NCBI GenBank assembly: GCA_014650015.1
Contig: BMUD01000020.1
Location: 62,001 to 126,000, forward strand
DNA from: Streptomyces griseoloalbus
GTDB taxonomy: Bacteria; Actinomycetota; Actinomycetes; Streptomycetales; Streptomycetaceae
Reading direction: 5' to 3'
DNA length: 64,000 nucleotides
In this document: in pieces, positions 27,722-36,935 of the stretch
How positions within the stretch are numbered: the first letter of the stretch is position 1
Layout of the letters: every line of letters begins with the position of its first letter
Notes under the pieces: generated by a model
Databases searched by the model: none
The model's input: only the letters and a program-made list of their open reading frames with translations
What the model was told of the DNA's origin: nothing
Made by a program: the position numbers and the translations under genes

Positions 27722-27765
27722 GGCCGGTAAACCGGCCACGGTGGCTCGGCCGATACCCTGGGGGC
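27722..27765 (+). promoter_or_regulatory. purK promoter region, possible leaderless start
   Basis: TACCCT at 27754-27759 fits a -10, and the expected transcript start seven bases on is the GTG of purK itself at 27766, so the mRNA may be leaderless. Just upstream an inverted repeat GGCCGGT/ACCGGCC (27722-27737) overlaps the -35 zone and could be an operator. Confidence 0.4.
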
Positions 27766-28901
27766 GTGACGTTTCCGGTAGTCGGCATGGTCGGCGGTGG
27801 CCAGCTCGCTCGTATGACACACGAGGCGGGCATCCCGCTCGGCATCAGGTTCAAGCTCCTCAGTGACACTCCGCAGGATTCCGCGGCGCAGGTCGTCGGC
27901 GATGTCGTCGTCGGCGACTACCGCGACCTGGACACGCTCCGCGAGTTCGCGCGCGGCTGTGACGTGATCACCTTCGATCACGAGCACGTGCCCACCGAGC
28001 ACCTCAGGGCCCTGGAGGCGGACGGCATCCCCGTCCGCCCGGGTCCCGCGGCGCTCGTGCACGCCCAGGACAAGGGCGTGATGCGCGCGAAACTCGACGC
28101 GATCGGCGTGCCGTGCCCGCGGCACCGCATCGTCGCCGACCCGGCGGACGTGGCCGCCTTCGCGGCCGAGGGCGACGGGTTCCCCGTCGTCCTGAAGACC
28201 GTCCGCGGCGGCTACGACGGCAAGGGGGTGTGGGTGGTCGACTCCGTGGCGGAGGCCGCCGAGCCGTTCAAGGCCGGCGTCCAGGTCCTCGCCGAGGAGA
28301 AGGTCGACTTCGTGCGCGAGCTGGCCGCCAACGTGGTCCGCTCCCCGCACGGCCAGGCCGTCGCCTACCCGGTCGTGGAGTCCCGGCAGGTCAACGGCGT
28401 CTGCGACACGGTCGTCGCGCCCGCCCCCGGCCTGGACGAGACCCTCGCCCTGAAGGCCGAGGAGATGGCGCTGACCATCGCCAAGGAACTCGGCGTCGTC
28501 GGCCACCTCGCCGTGGAGCTGTTCCAGACCCACGACGGCCGCATCCTCGTCAACGAACTCGCGATGCGCCCGCACAACTCCGGCCACTGGACCCAGGACG
28601 GCGCGATCACCTCGCAGTTCGCCAACCACGTCCGCGCCGTGCTCGACCTCCCGCTCGGCGACCCCCGCCCGCGCGCGAAGTGGACGGTCATGGTCAACGT
28701 CCTCGGCGGCGACTACCCGGACATGTACTCCGCGTACCTGCACTGCATGGCCCGCGACCCCCAGCTGAAGATCCACATGTACGGCAAGGACGTGAAGCCC
28801 GGCCGCAAGGTCGGACACGTCAACACCTACGGCGACGACCTGGACGACGTGCTGGAGCGCGCCCGTCACGCAGCCGGATACCTGAGAGGCACGATCACCG
28901 A

Positions 28902-28905
<4 letters not shown>
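27766..28905 (+). CDS. purK: N5-carboxyaminoimidazole ribonucleotide synthase
   Basis: 379 residues from GTG at 27766. ATP-grasp enzyme of purine synthesis that makes N5-CAIR from AIR, bicarbonate and ATP. Motifs: [34 protein letters not shown]-grasp loop [23 protein letters not shown], and [37 protein letters not shown]. The initiator GTG has only GGGGGC directly before it. The stop overlaps purE (ATGA). Confidence 0.96.
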
Positions 28906-30601
<1,696 letters not shown>

Positions 30602-30745
30602 GCCCCGTGCGAGCCGGGCGGCCGTACCGGCCCGGCGCCGCGTCGTACCCCCGAACGCCGCGTTCACCGGGAAGGACTCGGGGGCGGCGTGCGACGGTGA
30701 CCGTATCGCGATCACGCGCCGAGGTCACGACGTACGGAGCCCGTT

Positions 30746-31882
30746 ATGGCCGATCTCCAGGACGACCTGCACCCCGCCGCCGAGGTCGGCCGGGTCGACG
30801 AGCCCGCCCCGCCGTACCCGGAGGAGGCGGTGGCCGTCCCGCCGGAGGCCCCCGGGCCCGTCTCCGACCCGGACGACGCCCCGCTGACCCGCGCCCGTGC
30901 CATCCTCGCCGCCCATCCCGTCGCCGACGGCTACAGCGGGCTGCCCCGGGCGCTGCGTCAGCTGCCCTGGTACGACCTCGACCTCGGCGAGAGCGCCCTC
31001 GACGCGGACCTGCCCCGGCTGCGCAAGGGCCGGGTCGGTGCGGTGTTCTGGTCGCTGCACCTGCCCCCGGGCCATGACGGCGACCGGGCCGTCGGCGCCA
31101 CCCTGGAGCAGCTGGACCTGGCGAAGGCGGTGGTCGCCGCCCATGACGAGAGCCTGAGCCCGGCACGCACCGCCAGTGAGACCGCCGACGCCCGCAACCG
31201 CGGCCGGGTCGCGGTCCTGTTCGGGCCGGCCGGGGCCGCCGCCCTCGGTGATTCCCTGAGCGTCTTGCGCTCGCTGCACACCCTCGGGCTGCGCGTGCTC
31301 ACCCTGACCGACGCCGGCTGGGCGGGACCCGCCGGGCTGACCCGGTTCGGCGAGGAGGTCGTCCGCGAGATGAACCGGGCCGGCGTGATCGCCGACCTCT
31401 CGTACGCCTCCACCCCGACGATCCGCCGTGTCCTCACCGCCTCCAAGGCGCCCGTGCTGTTCAGCCGCTCCGCCGCCCACGCGCTGCGCCCCCACCCGGC
31501 CAACCTCCCCGACGAGCTGCTCGCCGACGTGGGCCGTGCCAAGGGCCTGTGCATGGTGCCGCTGACCGCCGAGCAGGCCGGCCCGACCGTCCGGGACGTC
31601 GCCGACCACCTCGACCACATCCGCGCCCTCGCCGGAGCGGAGTGCGTCGGCCTGTCCGGCACCTACGACACCGGCAGCGCCCATCCGCAGGAACTCGGCG
31701 ACACCTCCTGCTACCCGAGGCTGATCGCCGAGTTGCTGCGGCGCGGCTGGGACGAGCCCGAGGTAGCCCTGCTGACCTGGGGCAATGTCCAGCGGGTGCT
31801 GCGCGGCGCCGATTTCACCGCCCACGCGGCCCAGCAGCGCAGGCCACCCTCGACGGCGACGATCGCCGACCTGGACGGCTGA
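30746..31882 (+). CDS. M19 dipeptidase-like protein lacking zinc ligands
   Basis: 378 residues from ATG at 30746; GGAG at 30736-30739. The fold-wide similarity to the preceding dipeptidase is clear ([88 protein letters not shown]). Every metal ligand is changed: HND becomes YSG, GAEGG becomes GPAGA, LSH becomes LSY, FSHS becomes FSRS, and GGDYDG becomes SGTYDT. It cannot be a zinc dipeptidase by the known mechanism. A 45-residue acidic Pro-rich extension precedes the domain. The frame is open and codon use is normal, so it is a maintained protein rather than a decaying copy. Confidence 0.9.
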   Translation: MADLQDDLHPAAEVGRVDEPAPPYPEEAVAVPPEAPGPVSDPDDAPLTRARAILAAHPVADGYSGLPRALRQLPWYDLDLGESALDADLPRLRKGRVGAVFWSLHLPPGHDGDRAVGATLEQLDLAKAVVAAHDESLSPARTASETADARNRGRVAVLFGPAGAAALGDSLSVLRSLHTLGLRVLTLTDAGWAGPAGLTRFGEEVVREMNRAGVIADLSYASTPTIRRVLTASKAPVLFSRSAAHALRPHPANLPDELLADVGRAKGLCMVPLTAEQAGPTVRDVADHLDHIRALAGAECVGLSGTYDTGSAHPQELGDTSCYPRLIAELLRRGWDEPEVALLTWGNVQRVLRGADFTAHAAQQRRPPSTATIADLDG

Positions 31883-31888
31883 TCCACC

Positions 31889-32040
31889 GGCGGACGGTGG
31901 GGGTTGGCCGATGCGTCACCGGCGGACGGTGGGGGTTGCCCGATGCGTCACGGACGGTCGGGGCGGCCGGATCCGGCACGGGCGGACGGCCGGGGCTGCC
32001 CGACCGCGCACCGGCGGACGGTCAGGGCTGCTCGATCCGG
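31889..32040. repeat. Degenerate 30-32-bp tandem repeat, five copies
   Basis: Units begin with GGCGGACGG or CGGACGG near 31889, 31921, 31951, 31981 and 32013 and contain GGGGYTG and CCCGA/CTCGA. The last unit runs across the stop codon and final codons of the VOC gene that ends at 32022. Confidence 0.75.
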
Positions 32041-32414
32041 CACAGGCAGAACGGGTGCCCGGCCGGATCGGCGTACACCCGGAAGTCCTTCGTCTCGTAA
32101 TCCTCCCGGTCCAGCACCCGTGCCCCCAGCGCCAGCACCGCCTCCTCGGCCGCGTCGACCTCCTCCCACGTCCCCCCGGCGTCGAAGTCGAGGTGGAACT
32201 GCTGGGAGTCGTGGTCGGCGCGCGGCCAGTCCGGCGGGGCGTACCCCGGCGCCCGCTGGAAGGCCAGCCGCGGACCCGCGGGGATCTGGAGCACCACCCA
32301 GTCCGGACCCTCCTCCTCGGGCACGCCGCCGCCCACGGCCGCGTAGAAGACGGCCAGTTCACGCGGCTCGGGGCAGTCGACGACGACGGAACGCAGACGG
32401 GCCACGGCGGCCAT
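32022..32414 (-). CDS. VOC family protein (glyoxalase/bleomycin-resistance fold) A
   Basis: 130 residues from ATG at 32414, with GGGAGGACCC directly upstream. A two-module VOC domain: LRSVVVDCPEPRELAVFYAAVGG, WVVLQIPAGPRLAFQRAPGY, QQFHLDFDAGGTWEEVDAAEEAVLALGARVLD, FRVYADPAGHPFCLCRIEQP. It belongs to the group of actinobacterial VOC proteins with unknown substrate. A paralog lies 37 bases upstream, and the two share FRVYADPAGHPFCLC. Confidence 0.88.
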   Translation of the reverse strand: MAAVARLRSVVVDCPEPRELAVFYAAVGGGVPEEEGPDWVVLQIPAGPRLAFQRAPGYAPPDWPRADHDSQQFHLDFDAGGTWEEVDAAEEAVLALGARVLDREDYETKDFRVYADPAGHPFCLCRIEQP

Positions 32415-32451
32415 GGGTCCTCCCGGTGTCAGCGGGCGCACGGCGAAGGGG

Positions 32452-32811
32452 TCAGCAGGCGCACAGGCAGAACGGGTGCCCGGCCGGATCCGCGTAAACC
32501 CGGAAGGTCCGCGAGCGGTCCTCCGCGTCCAGCGGCTTCGCGCCGAGCGCCAGCGCCTCCTTCTCGGCCGCGTCCAGGTCCTCGACGGTCAGGTCCAGAT
32601 GGAACTGCTGCGAGTGGTCGGCCGCCGGCCACTTCGGCGGTACGTGCCCGGGGGCCGCCTGGAAGGCGAGTGACGGACCGCCGGGTACCCGCAGGTCCAC
32701 CCAGTCGTCCTCCCCCTCCACCGTGCCGCCCACGAGGCCGGCGTAGAAACCGGCCAGCGCACGCGGGTCGGGACAGTCCAGGACGACGGAGCCCACCTTG
32801 GCCACGGACAT
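32452..32811 (-). CDS. VOC family protein B
   Basis: 119 residues from ATG at 32811, with GAGGAGGAAGTC upstream. Same VOC fold and same order of segments as its neighbour (VGSVVLDCPDPRALAGFYAGLVGG, WVDLRVPGGPSLAFQAAPGH, SQQFHLDLTVEDLDAAEKEALALGAKPLD). Tandem duplication followed by divergence is likely. Probably co-transcribed with VOC protein A from the palindrome-rich promoter region at 32833-32876. Confidence 0.88.
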   Translation of the reverse strand: MSVAKVGSVVLDCPDPRALAGFYAGLVGGTVEGEDDWVDLRVPGGPSLAFQAAPGHVPPKWPAADHSQQFHLDLTVEDLDAAEKEALALGAKPLDAEDRSRTFRVYADPAGHPFCLCAC

Positions 32812-32832
32812 GACTTCCTCCTCGAAGTCCGG

Positions 32833-32870
32833 GGTTACCCGTAGAACCGGGTAACCGGTAACGGTTACCG
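32833..32870. promoter_or_regulatory. Nested palindromes (GGTTACC family) in divergent promoter
   Basis: GGTTACCCG (32833-32841) pairs with CGGGTAACC (32848-32856); overlapping it, CGGTAAC (32856-32862) and GTTACCG (32864-32870) form a 15-bp palindrome. TATCCT at 32871-32876 can be the -10 for the CGNR gene. The site is between VOC protein B and the CGNR regulator and looks like a multi-site operator. Confidence 0.6.
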
Positions 32871-32935
32871 TATCCTGCCCCACAGGGGGTAACGCCGCAA
32901 GGGGACACGGGGACTTCGAGAGGTACGGTCCAGGC

Positions 32936-33442
32936 ATGAGTGAGAGATCGGCCCCGCCCGGTGGGCTGGCCCTGGTCCAGGCCCTGGTCAACACGCTGGA
33001 TGTCGCGGGGGGCGGCGACGCGCTGGACAGCGCGCAGGGACGCGCGCCCTTCGGGCTCACCGAGGACACCGTCGACTCCGCCCGCGAACTGCGCGAGTCC
33101 CTGCGCGCGACCCTGCTCGCCCACGCGGGCCACCCCCCGCACCGCGCGGTCACCCCGCTCGGCGACCTGCTCGCACGGGCGCCCCTGGTGATCACGATCG
33201 ACGCCGCCGACGGCTCCGCCGCCCTCGCCCCCGTGGACGACGGGCCCTTGCTGTCCCGCATAGCAGCCGCCGTGGCCGAAGCGGTCACGGCGGGCACCTG
33301 GAACCGGCTCAAGGCCTGCGAGGCCGCCGACTGCCACTGGGCGTACTACGACCGCAGCCCCGCCGGCCGCGGCCGCTGGTGCTCCATGCAACTGTGCGGC
33401 GCGCGCGCGAAGATGCGCCGGTACCGGGCGAAGGACGCGTAG
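32936..33442 (+). CDS. CGNR zinc-finger / ABATE domain regulator
   Basis: 168 residues from ATG at 32936, with GAGAGG about 12 bases upstream. The N-terminal part is an ABATE-type domain (LALVQALVNTLDV...ALDSAQGRAPFGLTEDTVDSARELRESLRATLLAHAG). The C-terminal 40 residues are the CGNR zinc finger: KACEAADCHWAYYDRSPAGRGRWCSMQLCGARAKM RRYR, with four Cys. The family is regarded as stress-responsive transcription regulators. It faces the VOC pair across a palindrome-rich gap and may regulate it and itself. Confidence 0.9.
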   Translation: MSERSAPPGGLALVQALVNTLDVAGGGDALDSAQGRAPFGLTEDTVDSARELRESLRATLLAHAGHPPHRAVTPLGDLLARAPLVITIDAADGSAALAPVDDGPLLSRIAAAVAEAVTAGTWNRLKACEAADCHWAYYDRSPAGRGRWCSMQLCGARAKMRRYRAKDA

Positions 33443-33481
33443 CCGCACCGGCCCCGCGCCCGGTGCGGCAGAATGCGGCGA

Positions 33482-33522
33482 GACGCCGGTTCGGCCGACT
33501 GAGCCTCGGCCGAACCGGCGTC
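33482..33522. terminator. Bidirectional terminator hairpin
   Basis: Perfect 17-bp stem (33482-33498 with 33506-33522; arms GACGCCGGTTCGGCCGA and complement), loop CTGAGCC, between the convergent CGNR and UDP-sugar dehydrogenase genes. Confidence 0.88.
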
Positions 33523-33547
33523 ACCCGGTCTCGCTCGCGGTGTTCCG

Positions 33548-34891
33548 TCAGGCGGTGGGCCGCCCCATCGCGCGGTAGCGCCACCCGGCCCGCCGCCACG
33601 CCTGGGCGTCGAGCGCGTTCCGCCCGTCCAGGACGAGCCGGTCCGTCACGACCTCGCCCAGCTCCGCCGGGTCCAGCTCGCGGAACTCCCGCCACTCCGT
33701 CAGATGCAGGACGACGTCCGCGCCCCGCACCGCCTCCAGCGCCGAGTCGGCGTACCCCAGGGTCGGGAAGATACGGCGGGCGTTGTCCATGCCCTTCGGG
33801 TCGTACACCGTGACCTGGCCGCCCTGGAGGTGGATCTGCCCGGCCACGTTCAGCGCCGGCGAGTCCCGGACGTCGTCCGAGTCCGGCTTGAAGGTCGCGC
33901 CCAGCACCGCCACCCGCCTGCCCAGGAACGGCCCGCCGCCCAGCGCCTGCCGGGTCAGCTCCACCATCCGGCCGCGCTGGCGCATGTTGATCGAGTCGAT
34001 CTCCCGCAGGAAGGTCAGCGCCTGGTCGGCGCCCAGCTCACCGGCGCGGGCCATGAACGCCCGGATGTCCTTCGGCAGACAGCCACCGCCGAAACCGATC
34101 CCGGCCCGCAGGAACTTCGCGCCGATCCGGTCGTCGTAGCCGATGGCCTCCGCCAGCTTGGCCACGTCACCGCCCGTGGCCTCGCACAGTTCGGCCATCG
34201 CGTTGATGAACGAGATCTTGGTGGCGAGGAAGGAGTTCGCGGAGGTCTTCACCAGCTCCGCGGTCGGGAAGTCGGTCACCACGAACGGCGAGCCCTCCTC
34301 GACCGGTGTGGCGTACACCTCCCGCAGCAGCTTCTCCGCCCGCTCGCTCCGGACACCCACCACGATCCGGTCCGGGTGCAGCGTGTCCTGGACGGCGAAG
34401 CCCTCGCGCAGGAACTCCGGGTTCCACGCCAGCTCCGCGTCCTCGCCGGCCGGGGCGTGCTCGGCCAGATAGGCGGAGAGCCGGTCGGCCGATCCGACGG
34501 GCACCGTCGACTTCCCGACGATCAGCGCGGGGCCCTTGAGATGCGGGGCGAGCGAAGCGATCGCGGAGTCGACGTACGACATGTCGCAGGCGTACTCGCC
34601 GTGCCGCTGGGGCGTGTTGACACACACGAAGTGGACGTCGCCGAACTCCCCGACCTCGGCGAAGTCCATGGTGAACCGCAGCCGCCCGGTGGACCCCTCG
34701 AACCCGGCCACATGCCGCCGCAGCAGCTCCTCCAGCCCCGGCTCGTACATCGGGACCTCACCGCGCCGGAGCTTGTCGATCTTCTCCGGTACGACATCCA
34801 GGCCCAGCACCTCGAACCCCAGCTCCGCCATGGCCGCCGCGTGGGTCGCGCCGAGATAACCGGTGCCGATCACGGTGATCTTGAGGGCCAT
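33548..34891 (-). CDS. UDP-glucose/GDP-mannose 6-dehydrogenase family protein
   Basis: 447 residues from ATG at 34891, with TGGAG 6-7 bases upstream. It oxidises an NDP-hexose twice to the uronic acid. Rossmann loop LKITVIGTGYLGATHAAAMAELGFEVLGLDV; VCVNTP; GKSTVPVGSADRL; WNPEFLREGFAV; ELVKTSANSFLATKISFINAMAELCE; catalytic Cys in GIGFGGGCLPKDIRAF; and LGATFKPDSDDVRDSPAL. UDP-glucose is the most likely substrate. The product would feed uronic-acid polymers or teichuronic-like wall glycans; neighbouring LCP and GT genes fit this. Confidence 0.93.
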   Translation of the reverse strand: MALKITVIGTGYLGATHAAAMAELGFEVLGLDVVPEKIDKLRRGEVPMYEPGLEELLRRHVAGFEGSTGRLRFTMDFAEVGEFGDVHFVCVNTPQRHGEYACDMSYVDSAIASLAPHLKGPALIVGKSTVPVGSADRLSAYLAEHAPAGEDAELAWNPEFLREGFAVQDTLHPDRIVVGVRSERAEKLLREVYATPVEEGSPFVVTDFPTAELVKTSANSFLATKISFINAMAELCEATGGDVAKLAEAIGYDDRIGAKFLRAGIGFGGGCLPKDIRAFMARAGELGADQALTFLREIDSINMRQRGRMVELTRQALGGGPFLGRRVAVLGATFKPDSDDVRDSPALNVAGQIHLQGGQVTVYDPKGMDNARRIFPTLGYADSALEAVRGADVVLHLTEWREFRELDPAELGEVVTDRLVLDGRNALDAQAWRRAGWRYRAMGRPTA

Positions 34892-35083
34892 GAGTGCTCC
34901 AGGGGTATACGGCATGCAGTGCGGGCCCGAGCATATCCGGGGCCCGTGGAAGGCCCCCGCCCGGTGGCCCCGACGCTGTCGTCAAGCTCACCTATCCACG
35001 ACCGCGGGCGAAGCCCTAAAATTCGAGTTACTTAACGGTAGTTAGCGTGATCAGCATCGCAGCGTTTTGGAGCGTGAGAGACC

Positions 35084-36256
35084 TTGGCCGGATCGGCTGA
35101 CTTCGACCTGTACCGCCCGTCCGAGGAGCACGACATGCTCCGCGACGCCGTCCGCGCGCTGGCCGAGGCGAAGATCGCGCCGTACGCCGCCGCCGTGGAC
35201 GAGGAGGCCCGCTTCCCGAAGGAGGCGCTCGCCGCCCTGGTCGCGAACGATCTGCACGCCGTCCACGTACCCGAGCAGTTCGGCGGCGCCGGCGCGGACG
35301 CCCTCGCGACGGTCATCGTGATCGAGGAGGTGGCCCGCGTCTGCGCGTCCTCCTCCCTCATCCCCGCCGTGAACAAGCTGGGCTCGCTGCCGGTCATCCT
35401 GTCCGGCTCCGAGGCGCTGAAGAAGAAGTACATGACGCCGCTCGCCAAGGGCGACGCGATGTTCTCGTACTGCCTCTCCGAGCCGGACGCCGGCTCCGAC
35501 GCCGCCGGCATGAAGACCAAGGCGGTCCGCGACGGCGACACCTACGTCCTCAACGGCGTGAAGCGCTGGATCACCAACGCCGGTGAGTCCGAGTACTACA
35601 CGGTGATGGCCGTCACCGACCCGAGCAAGCGCTCCAAGGGCATCTCGGCCTTCGTCGTCGAGAAGTCCGACGAGGGCGTCTCCTTCGGCGCCCCGGAGAA
35701 GAAGCTCGGCATCAAGGGCTCGCCGACCCGCGAGGTCTACCTCGACAACGTCCGCATCCCCGCCGACCGCATGATCGGCGAGGAGGGCACCGGCTTCGCC
35801 ACGGCGATGAAGACCCTGGACCACACCCGCATCACCATCGCCGCCCAGGCCCTCGGCATCGCCCAGGGCGCCCTCGACTACGCCAAGGGCTACGTCCGGG
35901 AGCGCAAGCAGTTCGGCAAGCCGATCGCCGACTTCCAGGGCATCCAGTTCATGCTCGCCGACATGGCCATGAAGATCGAGGCCGCCCGCCAGCTGACGTA
36001 CGCGGCCGCCGCCAAGTCCGAGCGCGTCGCCGCCGGAGGGGGAGAGAGGGACCTCACCTTCCAGGGCGCCGCGGCCAAGTGCTTCGCCTCCGACGTCGCC
36101 ATGGAGGTCACCACGGACGCCGTCCAGCTCCTCGGCGGCTACGGCTACACCCGCGACTACCCGGTGGAGCGCATGATGCGCGACGCGAAGATCACCCAGA
36201 TCTACGAGGGCACCAACCAGGTCCAGCGCATCGTCATGGCCCGCAACCTGCCGTAA
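35084..36256 (+). CDS. Acyl-CoA dehydrogenase
   Basis: 390 residues from TTG at 35084, with GTGAGAG upstream; no better start in frame. FAD-dependent: YCLSEPDAGSDAAGMKT, WITNAGESEYYTVMAVTD, KLGIKGSPTREVYLDNVRIPADRMIGEEGTGF, RKQFGKPIADFQGIQFMLADM, QLLGGYGYTRDYPVERMMRDAKITQIYEGTNQVQRIV. The catalytic Glu is in QIYEGTNQ. A short insertion (SERVAAGGGERDLTFQ) precedes the last helices. Upstream lies TTAACGGTAGTTAG (35032-35045), a candidate operator. Substrate chain not inferable. Confidence 0.94.
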   Translation: MAGSADFDLYRPSEEHDMLRDAVRALAEAKIAPYAAAVDEEARFPKEALAALVANDLHAVHVPEQFGGAGADALATVIVIEEVARVCASSSLIPAVNKLGSLPVILSGSEALKKKYMTPLAKGDAMFSYCLSEPDAGSDAAGMKTKAVRDGDTYVLNGVKRWITNAGESEYYTVMAVTDPSKRSKGISAFVVEKSDEGVSFGAPEKKLGIKGSPTREVYLDNVRIPADRMIGEEGTGFATAMKTLDHTRITIAAQALGIAQGALDYAKGYVRERKQFGKPIADFQGIQFMLADMAMKIEAARQLTYAAAAKSERVAAGGGERDLTFQGAAAKCFASDVAMEVTTDAVQLLGGYGYTRDYPVERMMRDAKITQIYEGTNQVQRIVMARNLP

Positions 36257-36273
36257 CTCCTGGTGAGCCAATA

Positions 36274-36306
36274 CCGAAGGGTGCCCGGCGGTCGGGCACC
36301 CTTCGG
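36274..36306 (+). terminator. Terminator hairpin
   Basis: Perfect 14-bp stem CCGAAGGGTGCCCG (36274-36287) with CGGGCACCCTTCGG (36293-36306), loop GCGGT, 17 bases after the acyl-CoA dehydrogenase stop. Confidence 0.88.
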
Positions 36307-36504
36307 TCCTTCAGGCCACCGCCCCAGTCGACACAGGACATGACATCCGACCCGAGGTCACGCCGCTGATCGCCGGGAACCGCCGGAAGCGAGAGAGGGC
36401 ACGCACCGGGGTTCGGTCCGTCCTGTGGTGGTCTTGGGGTGGGGGGCGTAGGACGGAGGGGCGGGGGCCGATCGCCGGCCCTCGTCGGCCCCCTGGGAGG
36501 AATC

Positions 36505-36873
36505 ATGACCCAGCAGCAACCCACGACCACGGCACCGATGAGCAAGGAGATGCAGGACTGCGTCAACGCCTGCATGTCCTGTCACGGTGTGTGTGAGGAG
36601 ACCATGAGCTCCTGTCTGCAGATGGGCGGCCAGGCCCAGATGCGGATCATGCGGGCGCTCATGGACTGCTCGGAGATGACCCGCATGTGCGCCGACATGA
36701 TGATGCGCCGCTCGCCGCTGGCGAACGAGATGTGCATGATGTGCGCGCAGGCGTGCGACATGTGCGCCGAGGCGTGTATGTCCATGCCGGACGACGACCG
36801 GATGCTGCGCTGCGCCGAGTCCTGTCGTCGCTGCTCCGAGATGTGCCGCGCCATGGCGGGCGCCACGATGTGA
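36505..36873 (+). CDS. Four-helix-bundle copper-binding protein, Cys/Met-rich
   Basis: 122 residues from ATG at 36505; GGGAGG is upstream. The body is DUF326-like: DCVNACMSCHGVCEETMSSCL, DCSEMTRMCADMMM, EMCMMCAQACDMCAEACMSM, RCAESCRRCSEMCRAM. About 16 cysteines and over 20 methionines sit on helix faces at CxxxC spacings, as in the copper storage proteins (Csp), which line a four-helix bundle with Cys thiolates. No signal peptide, so it is likely a cytosolic copper store (Csp3 type). No copper regulator or transporter is next to it. Confidence 0.88.
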   Translation: MTQQQPTTTAPMSKEMQDCVNACMSCHGVCEETMSSCLQMGGQAQMRIMRALMDCSEMTRMCADMMMRRSPLANEMCMMCAQACDMCAEACMSMPDDDRMLRCAESCRRCSEMCRAMAGATM

Positions 36874-36891
36874 CGCACCCGCCGATACGAC

Positions 36892-36922
36892 CGAGGGGTA
36901 CCCCGCACCGGGATGCCCCTCG
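36892..36922. terminator. Terminator hairpin between convergent genes
   Basis: CGAGGGG (36892-36898) pairs with CCCCTCG (36916-36922), with further pairing inside. It lies between the copper protein (ends 36873) and LCP protein 2 (ends 36936). Confidence 0.7.
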
Positions 36923-36935
36923 CCGACGTCAGGGC

